Position numbers and translations under genes: made by a program
The notes under the pieces: model-generated
Told to the model about the DNA's origin: nothing
Database searches by the model: none
The model's input: only the letters and a program-made list of their open reading frames with translations
Source of the DNA: Sphingobacteriales bacterium
GTDB taxonomy: Bacteria; Bacteroidota; Bacteroidia; Chitinophagales; UBA2359
Reading direction: 5' to 3'
Assembly: GCA_016700115.1 (NCBI GenBank)
Contig: CP064999.1
Coordinates: 5,079,501 to 5,143,500 of the forward strand
DNA length: 64,000 nucleotides
Shown here: positions 30,288 to 39,441 of the stretch, one piece after another
Layout of the letters: each line of letters begins with the position of its first letter
Numbering within the stretch: the first letter of the stretch is position 1

Positions 30288-31331
30288 ATGAATGACAAAC
30301 AAAAAACCGCTGCGGTTTACAAAGAAATCAGCGAGACGAGCAAAAGCATCCGGGAAAAATATCCTTTTTTGAAACATCAGAACGCCATCGGTTTTGGTAT
30401 TTTTGGGTTCACCATTGCCATGATTTTATGGTCGTTTTATGGGTATTTTACTTCGCAATGGAATGTTTGGGCGGTGGTTTTCTGGATTGCTTTCTGGACT
30501 TCCATCCTTCACGAACTGGAACATGACCTGATTCACCGGCTTTATTTTAAAGATAATCCGTTGATGCACAACCTGATGATGACCGGCGTTTGGTTGTTCC
30601 GGCCTTTGACCTTAAATCCCTGGCTTCGCAGGCAATTACATCTGCATCATCATAAATATTCGGGCACTGCGACCGATATGGAAGAGCGCGGTGTTACCAA
30701 CGGTCAGCCCTGGGGGTTGCTTCGGTTGGTTATGACCCCCGATTTGATTTTTGCCGGTATTTTGCGTTCACGTAATATGCGCAAAGAAGTCAGACAACTG
30801 TATTATGAAGGCAAATTTACCAAAGATGATGTGGAAAACCTTCGAAAAACGAGCATTTACGGGTTTTGGCCTTTTGGTATTCCGTTTCATTTGTTGTGGT
30901 ATTCCTTTTTGATTTACTATTTTACCCTTGCCGTGATGAAGGTTGTATCTCCTTTGTCGGTGATGCCCGATTGGGCACAGACTTATATCGGCTGGATTTC
31001 GCCTGTTATCGTTCTTTTTGTTGCTCCTAATTTAATCCGGCAGTTTTGCCTTCATTTCATCACCTCCAACATGCACTATTACGGCGATGTGGAGCGCGGC
31101 AACATCATGCAGCAAACGCAGGTTCTGAACGTTTGGTGGTTATTTCCGTTTCAGTTGTTTTGTTTTAATTTTGGCAGCACCCATACCATCCATCATTTTA
31201 TGGTGCAGGAAACTTTTTACATCCGGCAAATGACCGCGAGGGCAGCCCATCGGGTATTGAAAAAATACGGGGTACGGTTCAACGATTTGGGGACGTTTTT
31301 ACGCGCCAATCGGTTTAAAATGACACAATAA
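30288..31331 (+). CDS. Membrane fatty acid desaturase/hydroxylase family protein
   Basis: A 347-residue di-iron membrane enzyme. It has the three histidine clusters of the family: HELEHDLIH (His at 75, 79, 83), HLHHHKYSG (about residue 119) and STHTIHHFM (about 301). Hydrophobic segments lie at about 34-56, 62-74, 200-222 and 232-250. It would introduce a double bond or hydroxyl group into an acyl chain in the inner membrane; the exact regioselectivity and electron donor cannot be read from sequence. The atypical first box (HELEH) is shared with some uncharacterised bacterial members. Confidence 0.82.
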   Translation: MNDKQKTAAVYKEISETSKSIREKYPFLKHQNAIGFGIFGFTIAMILWSFYGYFTSQWNVWAVVFWIAFWTSILHELEHDLIHRLYFKDNPLMHNLMMTGVWLFRPLTLNPWLRRQLHLHHHKYSGTATDMEERGVTNGQPWGLLRLVMTPDLIFAGILRSRNMRKEVRQLYYEGKFTKDDVENLRKTSIYGFWPFGIPFHLLWYSFLIYYFTLAVMKVVSPLSVMPDWAQTYIGWISPVIVLFVAPNLIRQFCLHFITSNMHYYGDVERGNIMQQTQVLNVWWLFPFQLFCFNFGSTHTIHHFMVQETFYIRQMTARAAHRVLKKYGVRFNDLGTFLRANRFKMTQ

Positions 31332-31362
31332 TAAGACGGACGGGGCTTCCCTCCCCCCTCTC

Positions 31363-32700
31363 CTACTCTTCGAGGTTTACATCGGTAAATGAAATTCCGT
31401 ATCCGGCAAGTTCGGCAAGGATGGGTTCATAGACCTCCGGCATGGTAGGAATATGGACTCCGGTTAGCTGCAAGTTGCCGCTCAACACTAATTTAACCAT
31501 CATTGCCATCGGCAAACCTACGGTTGCGGCTATGGCGGTATTGTCTGCATCCTTGCCTTTGACCACCATTGTCGAAGTATGGGCGTAGTTTTTCCCGTTC
31601 AGGCGGTAGTTTACCTTGTGGAGCATGACAATCATGTCTTTATCGTCCGGCGACAACTGCCACTTGTCGGACAACAGTTCCAACAGGGCTTGTGCGGGAG
31701 TGGCTGCGTTGGGGCTGATGGGGATTTGGTCAAAAATTCCGAGCCAACGGAGGTTGGACATCACCCGTTCAGTTGCGAGATTGCCGAGCAAAGCGGCGGT
31801 TCGCTGTTCCGTGGTTCCGGTATAGTGTTCGGGGATAAACGATTCGGTCAGGTCGGCAAAAGTCATCGGGCTGTTTTTGGGCAGTAGCAGTTGGTTGTCT
31901 GTCAGCCCTATTTGAATCAGGGCCTGCCATGCCATACAATACCCTTGTTTTCGCAATGTTCCCCGCAAAAGGGTGGGTACGTCTTCGATTTGGTAGGTTT
32001 TGCGGTAGGGTAGCGAGTCGCGGTTGGCGTAGGCTTCAAAATTCCCGTGATGTTCTACTTCGTAGGTTTCAAACTGCGAAAACAAGCGGTTGTAGGGGAT
32101 GTAGCGAGGTTTGCCGTTTTGAAAAAATTGTGCCGTTCCGCCTTGTCCGGCAAGGACTACGTTCATCGGTGCCCAGGTAAACTTATAGTGCCAGGGGTTG
32201 TTGTCGGATTCGGGGGCGATGAGCGCACCGCAAAAAGAGCGCACCTCCGTAATTTGAGCATTTTGCGCCCGGAGGTGGTGAATGAGTTTCATCAGACTTA
32301 GATGGTCAATGCCCGGGTCTAACCCTATTTCACCCATAAACAACAACCCCGCCTGCCGGAACTGTTCGTCCAACATCCGTTCCTGAGGAGAAATATAGGA
32401 CGGTGTAATCAGGTGTTTTCCAAAACGGAGGCAATCATTTGCCACCAGAATATGAAAATTGGCGGGCAAAACGGAAGCGACAATATCACAATCGCTGATA
32501 TAGTTTACCCGTGTAACGACATCGTGAACATCGAAAAAAACAGCCCTGCCGTTGGGATGGTTGCCCACTTTCTGAAGGGCGGTGTGGAGGTCATAGTCTC
32601 CAACGGTAACTTCCCAATCGTTGGCGGGTGCATGTTGTAAGAGATAGTGTATTAAATCGGTGGCAGATTTTCCTGCGCCTAAAACCAAAATCTTTTTCAT
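31363..32700 (-). CDS. Saccharopine dehydrogenase-like NAD(P)-dependent oxidoreductase
   Basis: A 445-residue protein with an N-terminal Rossmann fold (ILVLGAGKSATDLIHYLL), a C-terminal domain of the LYS9/saccharopine dehydrogenase type (GEIGLDPGIDHLS, SFCGALIAPESDNNPWHYKFTW, and a late GLPMAMMVKLVL). The DPGIDHLSLMKLI stretch and the NPWHYKFTW motif are those of saccharopine-reductase-like enzymes. By family it would act in lysine catabolism or a related imino-acid oxidoreduction. No partner lysine-degradation gene is near. It is followed by nothing on the same strand, and pdxH lies 92 bp upstream. Confidence 0.85.
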   Translation of the reverse strand: MKKILVLGAGKSATDLIHYLLQHAPANDWEVTVGDYDLHTALQKVGNHPNGRAVFFDVHDVVTRVNYISDCDIVASVLPANFHILVANDCLRFGKHLITPSYISPQERMLDEQFRQAGLLFMGEIGLDPGIDHLSLMKLIHHLRAQNAQITEVRSFCGALIAPESDNNPWHYKFTWAPMNVVLAGQGGTAQFFQNGKPRYIPYNRLFSQFETYEVEHHGNFEAYANRDSLPYRKTYQIEDVPTLLRGTLRKQGYCMAWQALIQIGLTDNQLLLPKNSPMTFADLTESFIPEHYTGTTEQRTAALLGNLATERVMSNLRWLGIFDQIPISPNAATPAQALLELLSDKWQLSPDDKDMIVMLHKVNYRLNGKNYAHTSTMVVKGKDADNTAIAATVGLPMAMMVKLVLSGNLQLTGVHIPTMPEVYEPILAELAGYGISFTDVNLEE

Positions 32701-32792
32701 AAAAACAAGTTTGTCTTATTCGTTTTACTTCTTTAAATACCGGCATCACTTTGGGGGGAACAAAATTCTGCTCTTTGAAAAACTGGGGTTCA

Positions 32793-33449
32793 TCAGGGAG
32801 CCAATCTTTCTATCAGCCAGTTGCCGGAAGGTTGCAGGGTGTAGCGGATTCGGTCATGCAAACGGTTGGTTTGCCCCTGCCAAAATTCAAATACCTGCGG
32901 AATGATGCGATAGCCTCCCCAATATTCCGGACGGGGGATCACCGCATTTTCATCGTACTGCTCCGTCAGGGCTTTTACCTTTTCTTCTAACTGTTGACGC
33001 GAAGCAATCACCTGACTTTGAGGGGAAGCCAACGCACCGATGCGGCTGCCATACGGACGGGTGTTAAAATATTCTTCAGATTCAGATTCAGACAGTCGTT
33101 CTGCCTTCCCTTCTATCCGAACCTGTCGTTCGAGTTTGTCCCAATAGAAAAGAATGGCCGCCTCCGGATTTTGGGTCAGTTCGTTGCCCTTACGGCTATG
33201 GTAGTTGGTAAAGAAAATCAGCCCTTGCTCCGAAAAACCTTTTAACAACACGGTTCGGATGGAAGGAATACCGTTTGGCGTTGCAGTAGCCAAAAACATG
33301 GCGTTGTGTTCGATGAAATCTTCCTGCAACGCTTCTTCAAACCAGATTTCAAACTGTTCGAAAGGGTTGGATTTGACCGATTCTTCGTTGAGTCCGGCTG
33401 TTGAATAGTTCTTTCGCAAATGCGCGACTTCTTTTAATGATTTTTTCAT
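32793..33449 (-). CDS. pdxH: Pyridoxamine 5'-phosphate oxidase
   Basis: A 218-residue FMN enzyme that oxidises pyridoxine/pyridoxamine phosphate to pyridoxal 5'-phosphate. Typical motifs: NPFEQFEIWFEEAL, the FMN-binding SIRTVLLKGF and FFTNYHSRKG, FYWDKLERQVRIEG, and the C-terminal RLHDRIRYTL ending in ERLAP. The ATG at 33449 was chosen over a TTG two codons upstream. Cytoplasmic, full length. Confidence 0.95.
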   Translation of the reverse strand: MKKSLKEVAHLRKNYSTAGLNEESVKSNPFEQFEIWFEEALQEDFIEHNAMFLATATPNGIPSIRTVLLKGFSEQGLIFFTNYHSRKGNELTQNPEAAILFYWDKLERQVRIEGKAERLSESESEEYFNTRPYGSRIGALASPQSQVIASRQQLEEKVKALTEQYDENAVIPRPEYWGGYRIIPQVFEFWQGQTNRLHDRIRYTLQPSGNWLIERLAP

Positions 33450-33518
33450 GGACAATTCAGGTTATTGGTCAGTCAGGTTAGGATATTGTGCAAATTATGC
33501 CGGCTTTCAAATCGGGGG

Positions 33519-33526
33519 CAAAGGTA
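33519..33526 (-). promoter_or_regulatory. TAnnTTTG box upstream of pdxH
   Basis: TACCTTTG on the minus strand, about 70 bp before the pdxH ATG. Confidence 0.5.
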
Positions 33527-33800
33527 AGGATATTCGTACTTATAGCCTAACTAACCGGCTAATTCTGTGGTGTTTCACAAAAATTGGATTTCTTTTACAA
33601 ACAGTCCATTGCTTCGCTTTCCATTTTTGCAAACAGCAAATATTTGCCCTTTAAAACCCAAGGAATCCTATACTTGTTTACCCAAAACTCTGCTTGAAAT
33701 AATCACCGTTGAAACTTACCGGCTCACAGGAAAAAGCTGCGAAAAATCAGGCAACAAATACTGCTATTTTTGCATAAAAGGGGTAAAATTTGATAGCATT

Positions 33801-34095
33801 TAACTTTTGATTGCTACCATCTGACTTGTAAATGGTACAATCTGACTTTCAGTTGGTACCATTCATTTTTGTATCTGCTATCTTCTACATTTCAAATGCT
33901 GTCATTCAACTTTCGAATGTAGCCATTCATCTTGTAAATGCTGCCATTCAATTTTCAGTTGCTACCATTTAACTGTTGATTGCGACTATTCATTTTTGTA
34001 ACCGGTAGAAATCAACTTCCGGTTGGTAACATTTGACTTTTGATTGGTACACTTTAGAAGTTGGATGGTACCTGTTGAAAAGTTGTTTTTCAATT
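33801..34095. repeat. Degenerate tandem repeat with 21-bp period
   Basis: Thirteen units of a degenerate sequence, roughly ACTTTTGATTGCTACCATTCA. The ACC/ACA core falls at 33816, 33837, 33858, 33880, 33901, 33922, 33943, 33964, 33985, 34007, 34028, 34049 and 34070: eleven... of the twelve steps, ten are 21 bp and two are 22 bp. No reading frame stays open through it on either strand. It lies in an 800-bp gap between the 3' end of hldD and the 5' end of pdxH; the remaining ~350 bp next to pdxH and ~160 bp next to hldD show nothing else beyond the pdxH promoter box. Confidence 0.85.
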
Positions 34096-34255
34096 TTAAG
34101 ATTCCGGAACTATGGGTCAGAATTTCTGATAAGCCTTTTAAAATAAGGATTTTCACATTTTTGAAGCATTCTGCAACTTCTGAAAAAAGGGAGTTTGAAT
34201 AAATCCGGTCAAGGAATTTGTTGAAAAATTGGCTTCTGCCTATCCCGAAAAAAGA

Positions 34256-35224
34256 TTAACGATATTTACCGGGAATCAGATAATTGACCACATAATCGTT
34301 TACCCCTTCTTCCAGCGTTTGAAAAGGGGTGTAATAGCCGGCGGAGATGAGTTTTTGGATATTGGCTTCGGTAAAATACTGATAGGTTTCCCGGATATCG
34401 GCGGGCATGTCAATAAATTCAATAACCGGGTTGAGCTGCATGGCGTTAAAAACGGCATTTGCCAAATCAACAAAAGAACGGGCAACCCCTGTTCCGAGAT
34501 TATACAATCCGTTTTGGGCAATTTGATGTTTCATCATCCAAAGGCAAACCGAAACCACGTCTTTGACATACACAAAATCGCGAAGTTGTTTTCCGTCTTC
34601 CACCCCGGGTTTGTGCGAGCGAAACAGTTTGACCTTACCGGTTGCCTGAATTTGATTAAAAGCATGAAAAACAACAGATGCCATGCGTTGTTTGTGATAT
34701 TCGTTGGGACCATAAACGTTAAAAAACTTCATTCCGTACCAAACAGGCGGAGTTTGGGTTTGAGCAATTGCCCATAAATCAAAATCGTTTTTCGAATGGG
34801 CATAAGGATTGAGTGGTTTAAACGAAGCAACGAGGTCGTGGCGGTCTTCATATCCATATTCACCGGCACCATAAGTTGCCGCAGACGAGGCATAGAGCAA
34901 CGGAATTTGATATTCGGTGCAAAACTGCCAAACTCTTTTGGAATAGTTGAGGTTGAGCCGGTCGAACACCTCCGTATTAAAGTCTGTGGTATCGGTTCGG
35001 GCACCGAGATGGAAGACCATTTCAATTTGCTGATAGTTGGAACGAATCCAGCTCAAAAAAGCTTCGCGTTGTACCCACCCCAGATATTTGCAATTGGTCA
35101 GATTTTTTTTCTTGCCCAACAAATCAAAATCATCCACCAAAATTAAATCTGTTCGTCCGAGTTCGTTCAGGCTGATGGTTAAACAACTGCCGATAAACCC
35201 TCCTGCGCCGGTAACAATAATCAT
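34256..35224 (-). CDS. hldD: ADP-L-glycero-D-manno-heptose 6-epimerase
   Basis: A 322-residue extended SDR enzyme that epimerises ADP-heptose for the lipopolysaccharide core. It has the N-terminal GAGGFIGSCL nucleotide-binding loop, a DDFD motif at the end of strand 2, YASSAATYGAGEY containing the Ser of the triad, and the YxxxK pair in NPYAHSKNDFD. The stretch FFNVYGPNEYHKQRMASVVFH is characteristic of RfaD/HldD. A near neighbour is the lipid A operon, which fits an envelope role. It is 81 bp downstream of a polytopic membrane gene on the same strand. Confidence 0.92.
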   Translation of the reverse strand: MIIVTGAGGFIGSCLTISLNELGRTDLILVDDFDLLGKKKNLTNCKYLGWVQREAFLSWIRSNYQQIEMVFHLGARTDTTDFNTEVFDRLNLNYSKRVWQFCTEYQIPLLYASSAATYGAGEYGYEDRHDLVASFKPLNPYAHSKNDFDLWAIAQTQTPPVWYGMKFFNVYGPNEYHKQRMASVVFHAFNQIQATGKVKLFRSHKPGVEDGKQLRDFVYVKDVVSVCLWMMKHQIAQNGLYNLGTGVARSFVDLANAVFNAMQLNPVIEFIDMPADIRETYQYFTEANIQKLISAGYYTPFQTLEEGVNDYVVNYLIPGKYR

Positions 35225-35305
35225 AGTTTAATGCTTAAATGATGGGAATACGGGGTTAAAATTGAGGATTTTCAACACAACAACCCGCAAATCGGGCAGG
35301 TTTTT

Positions 35306-36619
35306 TCAGGAACTATAGTCTGTTGGATTGGGTTGAAGTTCGTTTTTTGGAGTTTTTTTTCCAAAAGGCATCCATTTATCCGGCAATTGAAGCACGATGC
35401 CCCAGAAACTTAGCCAAAACGGAAGCAGATTGCTTCTATAACGCACAATAGCTCCAAGATTGTCGGTCGTCAGCCCTATCAACATCAACGAAGTAAGCAC
35501 AAAAAACAAACAGGCGTATAAAAAATAGCGGTAGGGTAGTTGCCTTAAATTGTTAAACACCAGACAAAACAGGGCAAACATCGAAAAAACCAGGGTTTCT
35601 GCCGAAGCAATTTTCTGCATCAAATCAATATTTCCCCAGGGTTCGGGGCGCATCAGGGCATTGACCAAAGCGCGGGGCAGTTCTGTTAAAAACGCCTGCC
35701 AGGTGGGGTCGAGCAAACTGAGTGGTATGTCTGAGCCTCCCAGTTTGTAAATCACAAAATAATATCGCACCTCCGCTAATTTGGCAAACACATTCAGTTT
35801 TTGCGATACTAAACTCAGCAAGGACAACGCTGCATATCCAAAAACATAAGCCCCCGAATAAAACAGCAACGGGCGCACAGGGCGTATTTTTTTTGCAATA
35901 TACCACAACATCAATGCCGGCACCAACAAACCCAGTGTATAAGGACGAATGAGTAACAACAGCAACCCGTTCATCAGCAAAGCGGCAATTCTACGGGTCT
36001 TAAACCCTTTTTCAATCAGCAGATAAGCGTTCCAAACCATGAGTCCGGTAAACAGCATAGAAATGCCGTCTTTGTGCAAACCGGAAGTCCAGAAAACGAC
36101 CGATGGAACACAAAAACAACATCCAAACACCCAAATCGCCCGTTTGGGAAAGTAAGCGGTAAAGGTTTTGTACAAGGCCATCAACCCCGTAAAACTCATA
36201 AAAGTGCCGAACAAGGCATGGGTTGGGTAAACATGAAAAGAAACAAGATGTGCCAAAGCATTGAAGCGAATGGCCGTATAAGACCGCACATCGCTCCACG
36301 AAGGGATGGTATCTATGATTTCGTTGAGATGCTGGGGCGGTATGCGCGCATTCGGGAAAAAAGTCAGTTCGAGAAAAAACAGCGGGTCTTCAAACAAAGT
36401 ATTGTAAATCAGCTTTCCCGCTTTGAAATAAGTAACAGCATCCCCACTGTTAAAATAATAGACATTGTTCAACCAGATAAAGAACCATCCTCCTGCAACT
36501 TTTAAGATAAAAGCCCCCACTATATACGGTTTACTCACGAAGTTATCGCGGAAAAAAGGCAGTTTCAGCACTAACCAAATGAACAGTAAAAGATAAAAAC
36601 CGGTGGTGATATACTCCAT
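35306..36619 (-). CDS. Polytopic membrane protein, possible GT-C glycosyltransferase
   Basis: A 437-residue protein with about ten to eleven transmembrane segments and a short hydrophilic C-terminus. The first periplasmic loop holds YYFNSGDAVTYFKAGKLI, with an acidic residue where GT-C glycosyltransferases keep their catalytic Asp, and a further conserved-looking SGLHKDGISMLFTGLMVW mid-protein. That pattern and the neighbouring hldD and lpx genes suggest a role in glycan assembly, but the family is not recognised with certainty. It is divergent from lpxD, with a promoter on each strand between them. Confidence 0.65.
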   Translation of the reverse strand: MEYITTGFYLLLFIWLVLKLPFFRDNFVSKPYIVGAFILKVAGGWFFIWLNNVYYFNSGDAVTYFKAGKLIYNTLFEDPLFFLELTFFPNARIPPQHLNEIIDTIPSWSDVRSYTAIRFNALAHLVSFHVYPTHALFGTFMSFTGLMALYKTFTAYFPKRAIWVFGCCFCVPSVVFWTSGLHKDGISMLFTGLMVWNAYLLIEKGFKTRRIAALLMNGLLLLLIRPYTLGLLVPALMLWYIAKKIRPVRPLLFYSGAYVFGYAALSLLSLVSQKLNVFAKLAEVRYYFVIYKLGGSDIPLSLLDPTWQAFLTELPRALVNALMRPEPWGNIDLMQKIASAETLVFSMFALFCLVFNNLRQLPYRYFLYACLFFVLTSLMLIGLTTDNLGAIVRYRSNLLPFWLSFWGIVLQLPDKWMPFGKKTPKNELQPNPTDYSS

Positions 36620-36638
36620 TTCGGGAAAAAAGTTGCTG

Positions 36639-36646
36639 CAAAGATA
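36639..36646 (-). promoter_or_regulatory. TAnnTTTG box for the polytopic membrane gene
   Basis: TATCTTTG on the minus strand, 19 bases before the ATG at 36619; leader about 15 nt. Confidence 0.55.
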
Positions 36647-36711
36647 GCAGCAATAAAGTGCATAATTGGCCGATAATCGTTGCTTGACTTCTTAAATTCG
36701 TTCAGGGTTTG

Positions 36712-36719
36712 TAAATTTG
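36712..36719 (+). promoter_or_regulatory. TAnnTTTG box abutting lpxD
   Basis: TAAATTTG ends four bases before the lpxD ATG at 36724, implying a leaderless or nearly leaderless transcript of the lipid A operon. Confidence 0.6.
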
Positions 36720-36723
36720 CACC

Positions 36724-37752
36724 ATGCAATTAAGCGCACTTGAATTAAGCCTGTTGTTAAACGGTCAGTTAGAAGGCAATCCGGAGGTCCGGGTTAGTCG
36801 TTTAGCAAAAATTGAAGAAGCCCTGCCGGGAGATGTCAGTTTTATTGCAAATCCAAAATACGAACGGTTTGTCAAAACCACAGGCGCATCTGTTTTGATA
36901 GTCAACCGGGATTTTGAAGCCGAATTGTCGCAAAACATAGTCCTCATACGGGTCGAAGATGCCTATGCTTCATTTACCCGTTTATTGGAATTGCATAGCC
37001 GCCTTAATCGCCCGAAAGGTATTGAACAGCCTTGTTTTATACATTCCGAAGCTCAGATTGGCGAAGATGTGTATGTCGGTGCATTTGCCTATATCGGAAA
37101 AAATGCGGTGATTGGCCACCAAAGCCTGATTTACCCGCAAACCTATATCGGCGACAACGTGCAAATCGGAGCGAATACCCTGATTTGTGCAGGGGTCAAA
37201 ATTTATGAAGGATGTCAGATTGGAAACCGCTGCATCATACATAGCGGGGCGGTCATTGGCAGCGACGGGTTCGGGTTTGCCCCTCAACCGGACGGCTCTT
37301 ACAAAAAAATTCCTCAGACGGGCATTGTCATTGTAGAAGATGCCGTTGAAATCGGAGCCAATACTTGTATAGACCGCGCAACGATGGGAGCAACCGTAAT
37401 TAGAAACGGGGTAAAATTAGATAACCTCATTCAGATTGCCCACAATGTAGAGATAGACGAACATACCGTCATTGCCGCTCAGGCAGGCATTTCCGGCAGC
37501 ACAAAAGTCGGCAGATTTTGTATGATTGGCGGGCAGGCAGGTTTGGTAGGGCATCTCACCGTGGCCAACCGCACCAAAATCAATGCGCAAAGCGGAGTTA
37601 CCAAATCGGTCGAAAAAGAAGGACAGTTTTTAAGCGGCTCCCCTGCCTTTGAATTTAGAAATCAGATGCGGGCTTACAGCATTTTTAAACAACTACCCGA
37701 ATTAGAAAGCCGGTTTAAGGCACTTGAAAACCGGGTTAATTCAGCAGGATAA
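36724..37752 (+). CDS. lpxD: UDP-3-O-acylglucosamine N-acyltransferase
   Basis: A 342-residue left-handed beta-helix acyltransferase, third step of lipid A synthesis. The N-terminal uridine-binding domain (residues 1-100, with PGDVSFIANPKYE) is followed by hexapeptide repeats. The catalytic His lies in NLIQIAHNVEID, and IHSGAVIGSDGFGFAP is the acyl-binding signature. It heads the run lpxD - lpxC/fabZ - lpxA - ABC ATPase; the next start is 67 bp downstream. Confidence 0.96.
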   Translation: MQLSALELSLLLNGQLEGNPEVRVSRLAKIEEALPGDVSFIANPKYERFVKTTGASVLIVNRDFEAELSQNIVLIRVEDAYASFTRLLELHSRLNRPKGIEQPCFIHSEAQIGEDVYVGAFAYIGKNAVIGHQSLIYPQTYIGDNVQIGANTLICAGVKIYEGCQIGNRCIIHSGAVIGSDGFGFAPQPDGSYKKIPQTGIVIVEDAVEIGANTCIDRATMGATVIRNGVKLDNLIQIAHNVEIDEHTVIAAQAGISGSTKVGRFCMIGGQAGLVGHLTVANRTKINAQSGVTKSVEKEGQFLSGSPAFEFRNQMRAYSIFKQLPELESRFKALENRVNSAG

Positions 37753-37819
37753 CCGACAAACCTAAACCTTGCTTCTGTTTTCAGAGCGAAAAAGTATAAT
37801 TAAGACAACAGTATCGAAA

Positions 37820-39217
37820 ATGAATCTTTATCAGCAAACCATCGGCAAACCGGTTTCACTCAGTGGAAAAGGACTGCATACCGGTAAACAGGCCACACTC
37901 ACGTTTCGCCCTGCCGAACCCGATTTCGGCATTCAATTTTGCAGAACAGACTTGGCCGAAAGTCCAACCATCAAAGCAGATGCCGATTTTGTCATCAACA
38001 CCCTCAGAAGTACAACACTCAGCAATAACGGGGCAACCGTAATCACCACAGAACACGCCTTGTCTGCCCTGATGGGCTTGCAGATTGACAATGTATTGAT
38101 TGAAATTAACAACGAAGAAGTACCCATTTTAGACGGCAGCGCACAACCGTTCATAAATGCCTTGACCGAGGCAGGCACGGTGGTTCAGGAGACAGAGCGC
38201 AGGTTTCTTATGTTGGATGAGCCTTTCCATTTCACCTACCCCCCCACCGGCAGCGAATATGTCGCACTTCCATCTACCGAACTGCAGATGACCACCCTGA
38301 TTGATTTTAACCAACCGGTCATCGGTAAACAATACGCTGCGATGAATAGTATCGGAGAATTTGCATCGCAAATTGCCCCCGCGCGTACTTTTTGTTTCCT
38401 GAGCGAAGTGGAAACTCTGATGCAAAACAACCTGATTAAAGGCGGCAGTTTAGATAACGCCATTGTATATGCCGACCTCACTCCCTCGGATGAGATGCTT
38501 CAAAAATTAGCCGTTCTGACAGGTTTCGACAACCTTAAAGTTCAAAAAGAAGGGTATCTGAACAATGTGGAACTGAACTTTAACAATGAAGCCGCACGTC
38601 ATAAACTGTTAGATGTTGTGGGTGATTTGGCTTTGTTGGGTTCGCCTCTTAAAGCCCGTGTTTTCAACACAAAACCCGGTCATGCCGCCAATATTGCATT
38701 CGTCAAAGAATTAAAAAAATATTTCAGAAAAAAATCTCAGGAAACAGCCCCGGCTTACGACCCCAATCAAACCCCGTTGTATGATGTAACTGCCGTACAA
38801 AAGTTACTGCCACATCGCCCCCCGTTTTTGCTGATTGACAAAATTATGCTCCTGACCAAAGAACGGGTAATCGGGGTGAAAAATGTAACCATCAACGAGC
38901 CTTTTTTTACCGGACATTTTCCCGGACAACCCGTTATGCCCGGCGTGCTGATTGTCGAAGCTATGGCACAGGCGGGCGGTGCTTTGGTGATGCAGTCCGT
39001 ACCCGACCCCGAAAACTATCTGACTTTTTTCCTGAAAATAGATAATGTTCGTTTCAGAAAACCGGTTGTTCCGGGCGATACACTTATCTTTGAATTAAAA
39101 TTACTTGCCGATATCCGAAGAGGCATTGCCGAAATGGACGGATTTGCTTATGTAGGCAATAAATTGGTTACCGAAGCCCGGTTGGTAGCTCAAATCTCAA
39201 AACGCAAAAATGCTTGA
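37820..39217 (+). CDS. lpxC/fabZ: Bifunctional LpxC deacetylase - FabZ dehydratase
   Basis: A 465-residue fusion. The first ~300 residues are the zinc-dependent UDP-3-O-acyl-GlcNAc deacetylase: GKGLHTGK at the start, TEHALSAL with the first zinc His, and HKLLDVVGD with the other His and Asp ligands. From about residue 315 it is the hot-dog 3-hydroxyacyl-ACP dehydratase: LLPHRPPFLLID, then the catalytic His in GHFPGQPVMPG and Glu in LIVEAMAQAGG. The fusion is standard in Bacteroidota and couples lipid A and fatty acid supply. The ATG at 37820 fits LpxC N-termini; the frame opens 51 bp earlier at TTG. Confidence 0.95.
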   Translation: MNLYQQTIGKPVSLSGKGLHTGKQATLTFRPAEPDFGIQFCRTDLAESPTIKADADFVINTLRSTTLSNNGATVITTEHALSALMGLQIDNVLIEINNEEVPILDGSAQPFINALTEAGTVVQETERRFLMLDEPFHFTYPPTGSEYVALPSTELQMTTLIDFNQPVIGKQYAAMNSIGEFASQIAPARTFCFLSEVETLMQNNLIKGGSLDNAIVYADLTPSDEMLQKLAVLTGFDNLKVQKEGYLNNVELNFNNEAARHKLLDVVGDLALLGSPLKARVFNTKPGHAANIAFVKELKKYFRKKSQETAPAYDPNQTPLYDVTAVQKLLPHRPPFLLIDKIMLLTKERVIGVKNVTINEPFFTGHFPGQPVMPGVLIVEAMAQAGGALVMQSVPDPENYLTFFLKIDNVRFRKPVVPGDTLIFELKLLADIRRGIAEMDGFAYVGNKLVTEARLVAQISKRKNA

Positions 39218-39441
39218 ACTCTAACCATATAAGTCTGTTATTGAATCTTAACTCATAACTTTGATTAGCCGGAACATTATCAAGCACTCCTCAAATTTCA
39301 TCAACTGTTTTCCAAAAAGACCTTCCCAACATTTCCCCGAATTTCGTGGCTGCTGACTATCCCTTCTGATAGACTTTTCGCAAAGATATATCCATCCGTA
39401 ACTAATTGACCATCACCATTTCTACCATAAACTAACAATCA

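Noticed and set aside
33567..33803. 78-codon plus-strand ORF upstream of the 21-bp repeats
   Set aside because: No signal, domain or codon pattern; it runs into the repeat region and has no promoter I can see.
33801..34095. The 21-bp repeats as a CRISPR array or a coding heptad repeat
   Set aside because: Units are contiguous without spacers and strongly degenerate; the two 22-bp steps and frequent stop codons break every frame on both strands.
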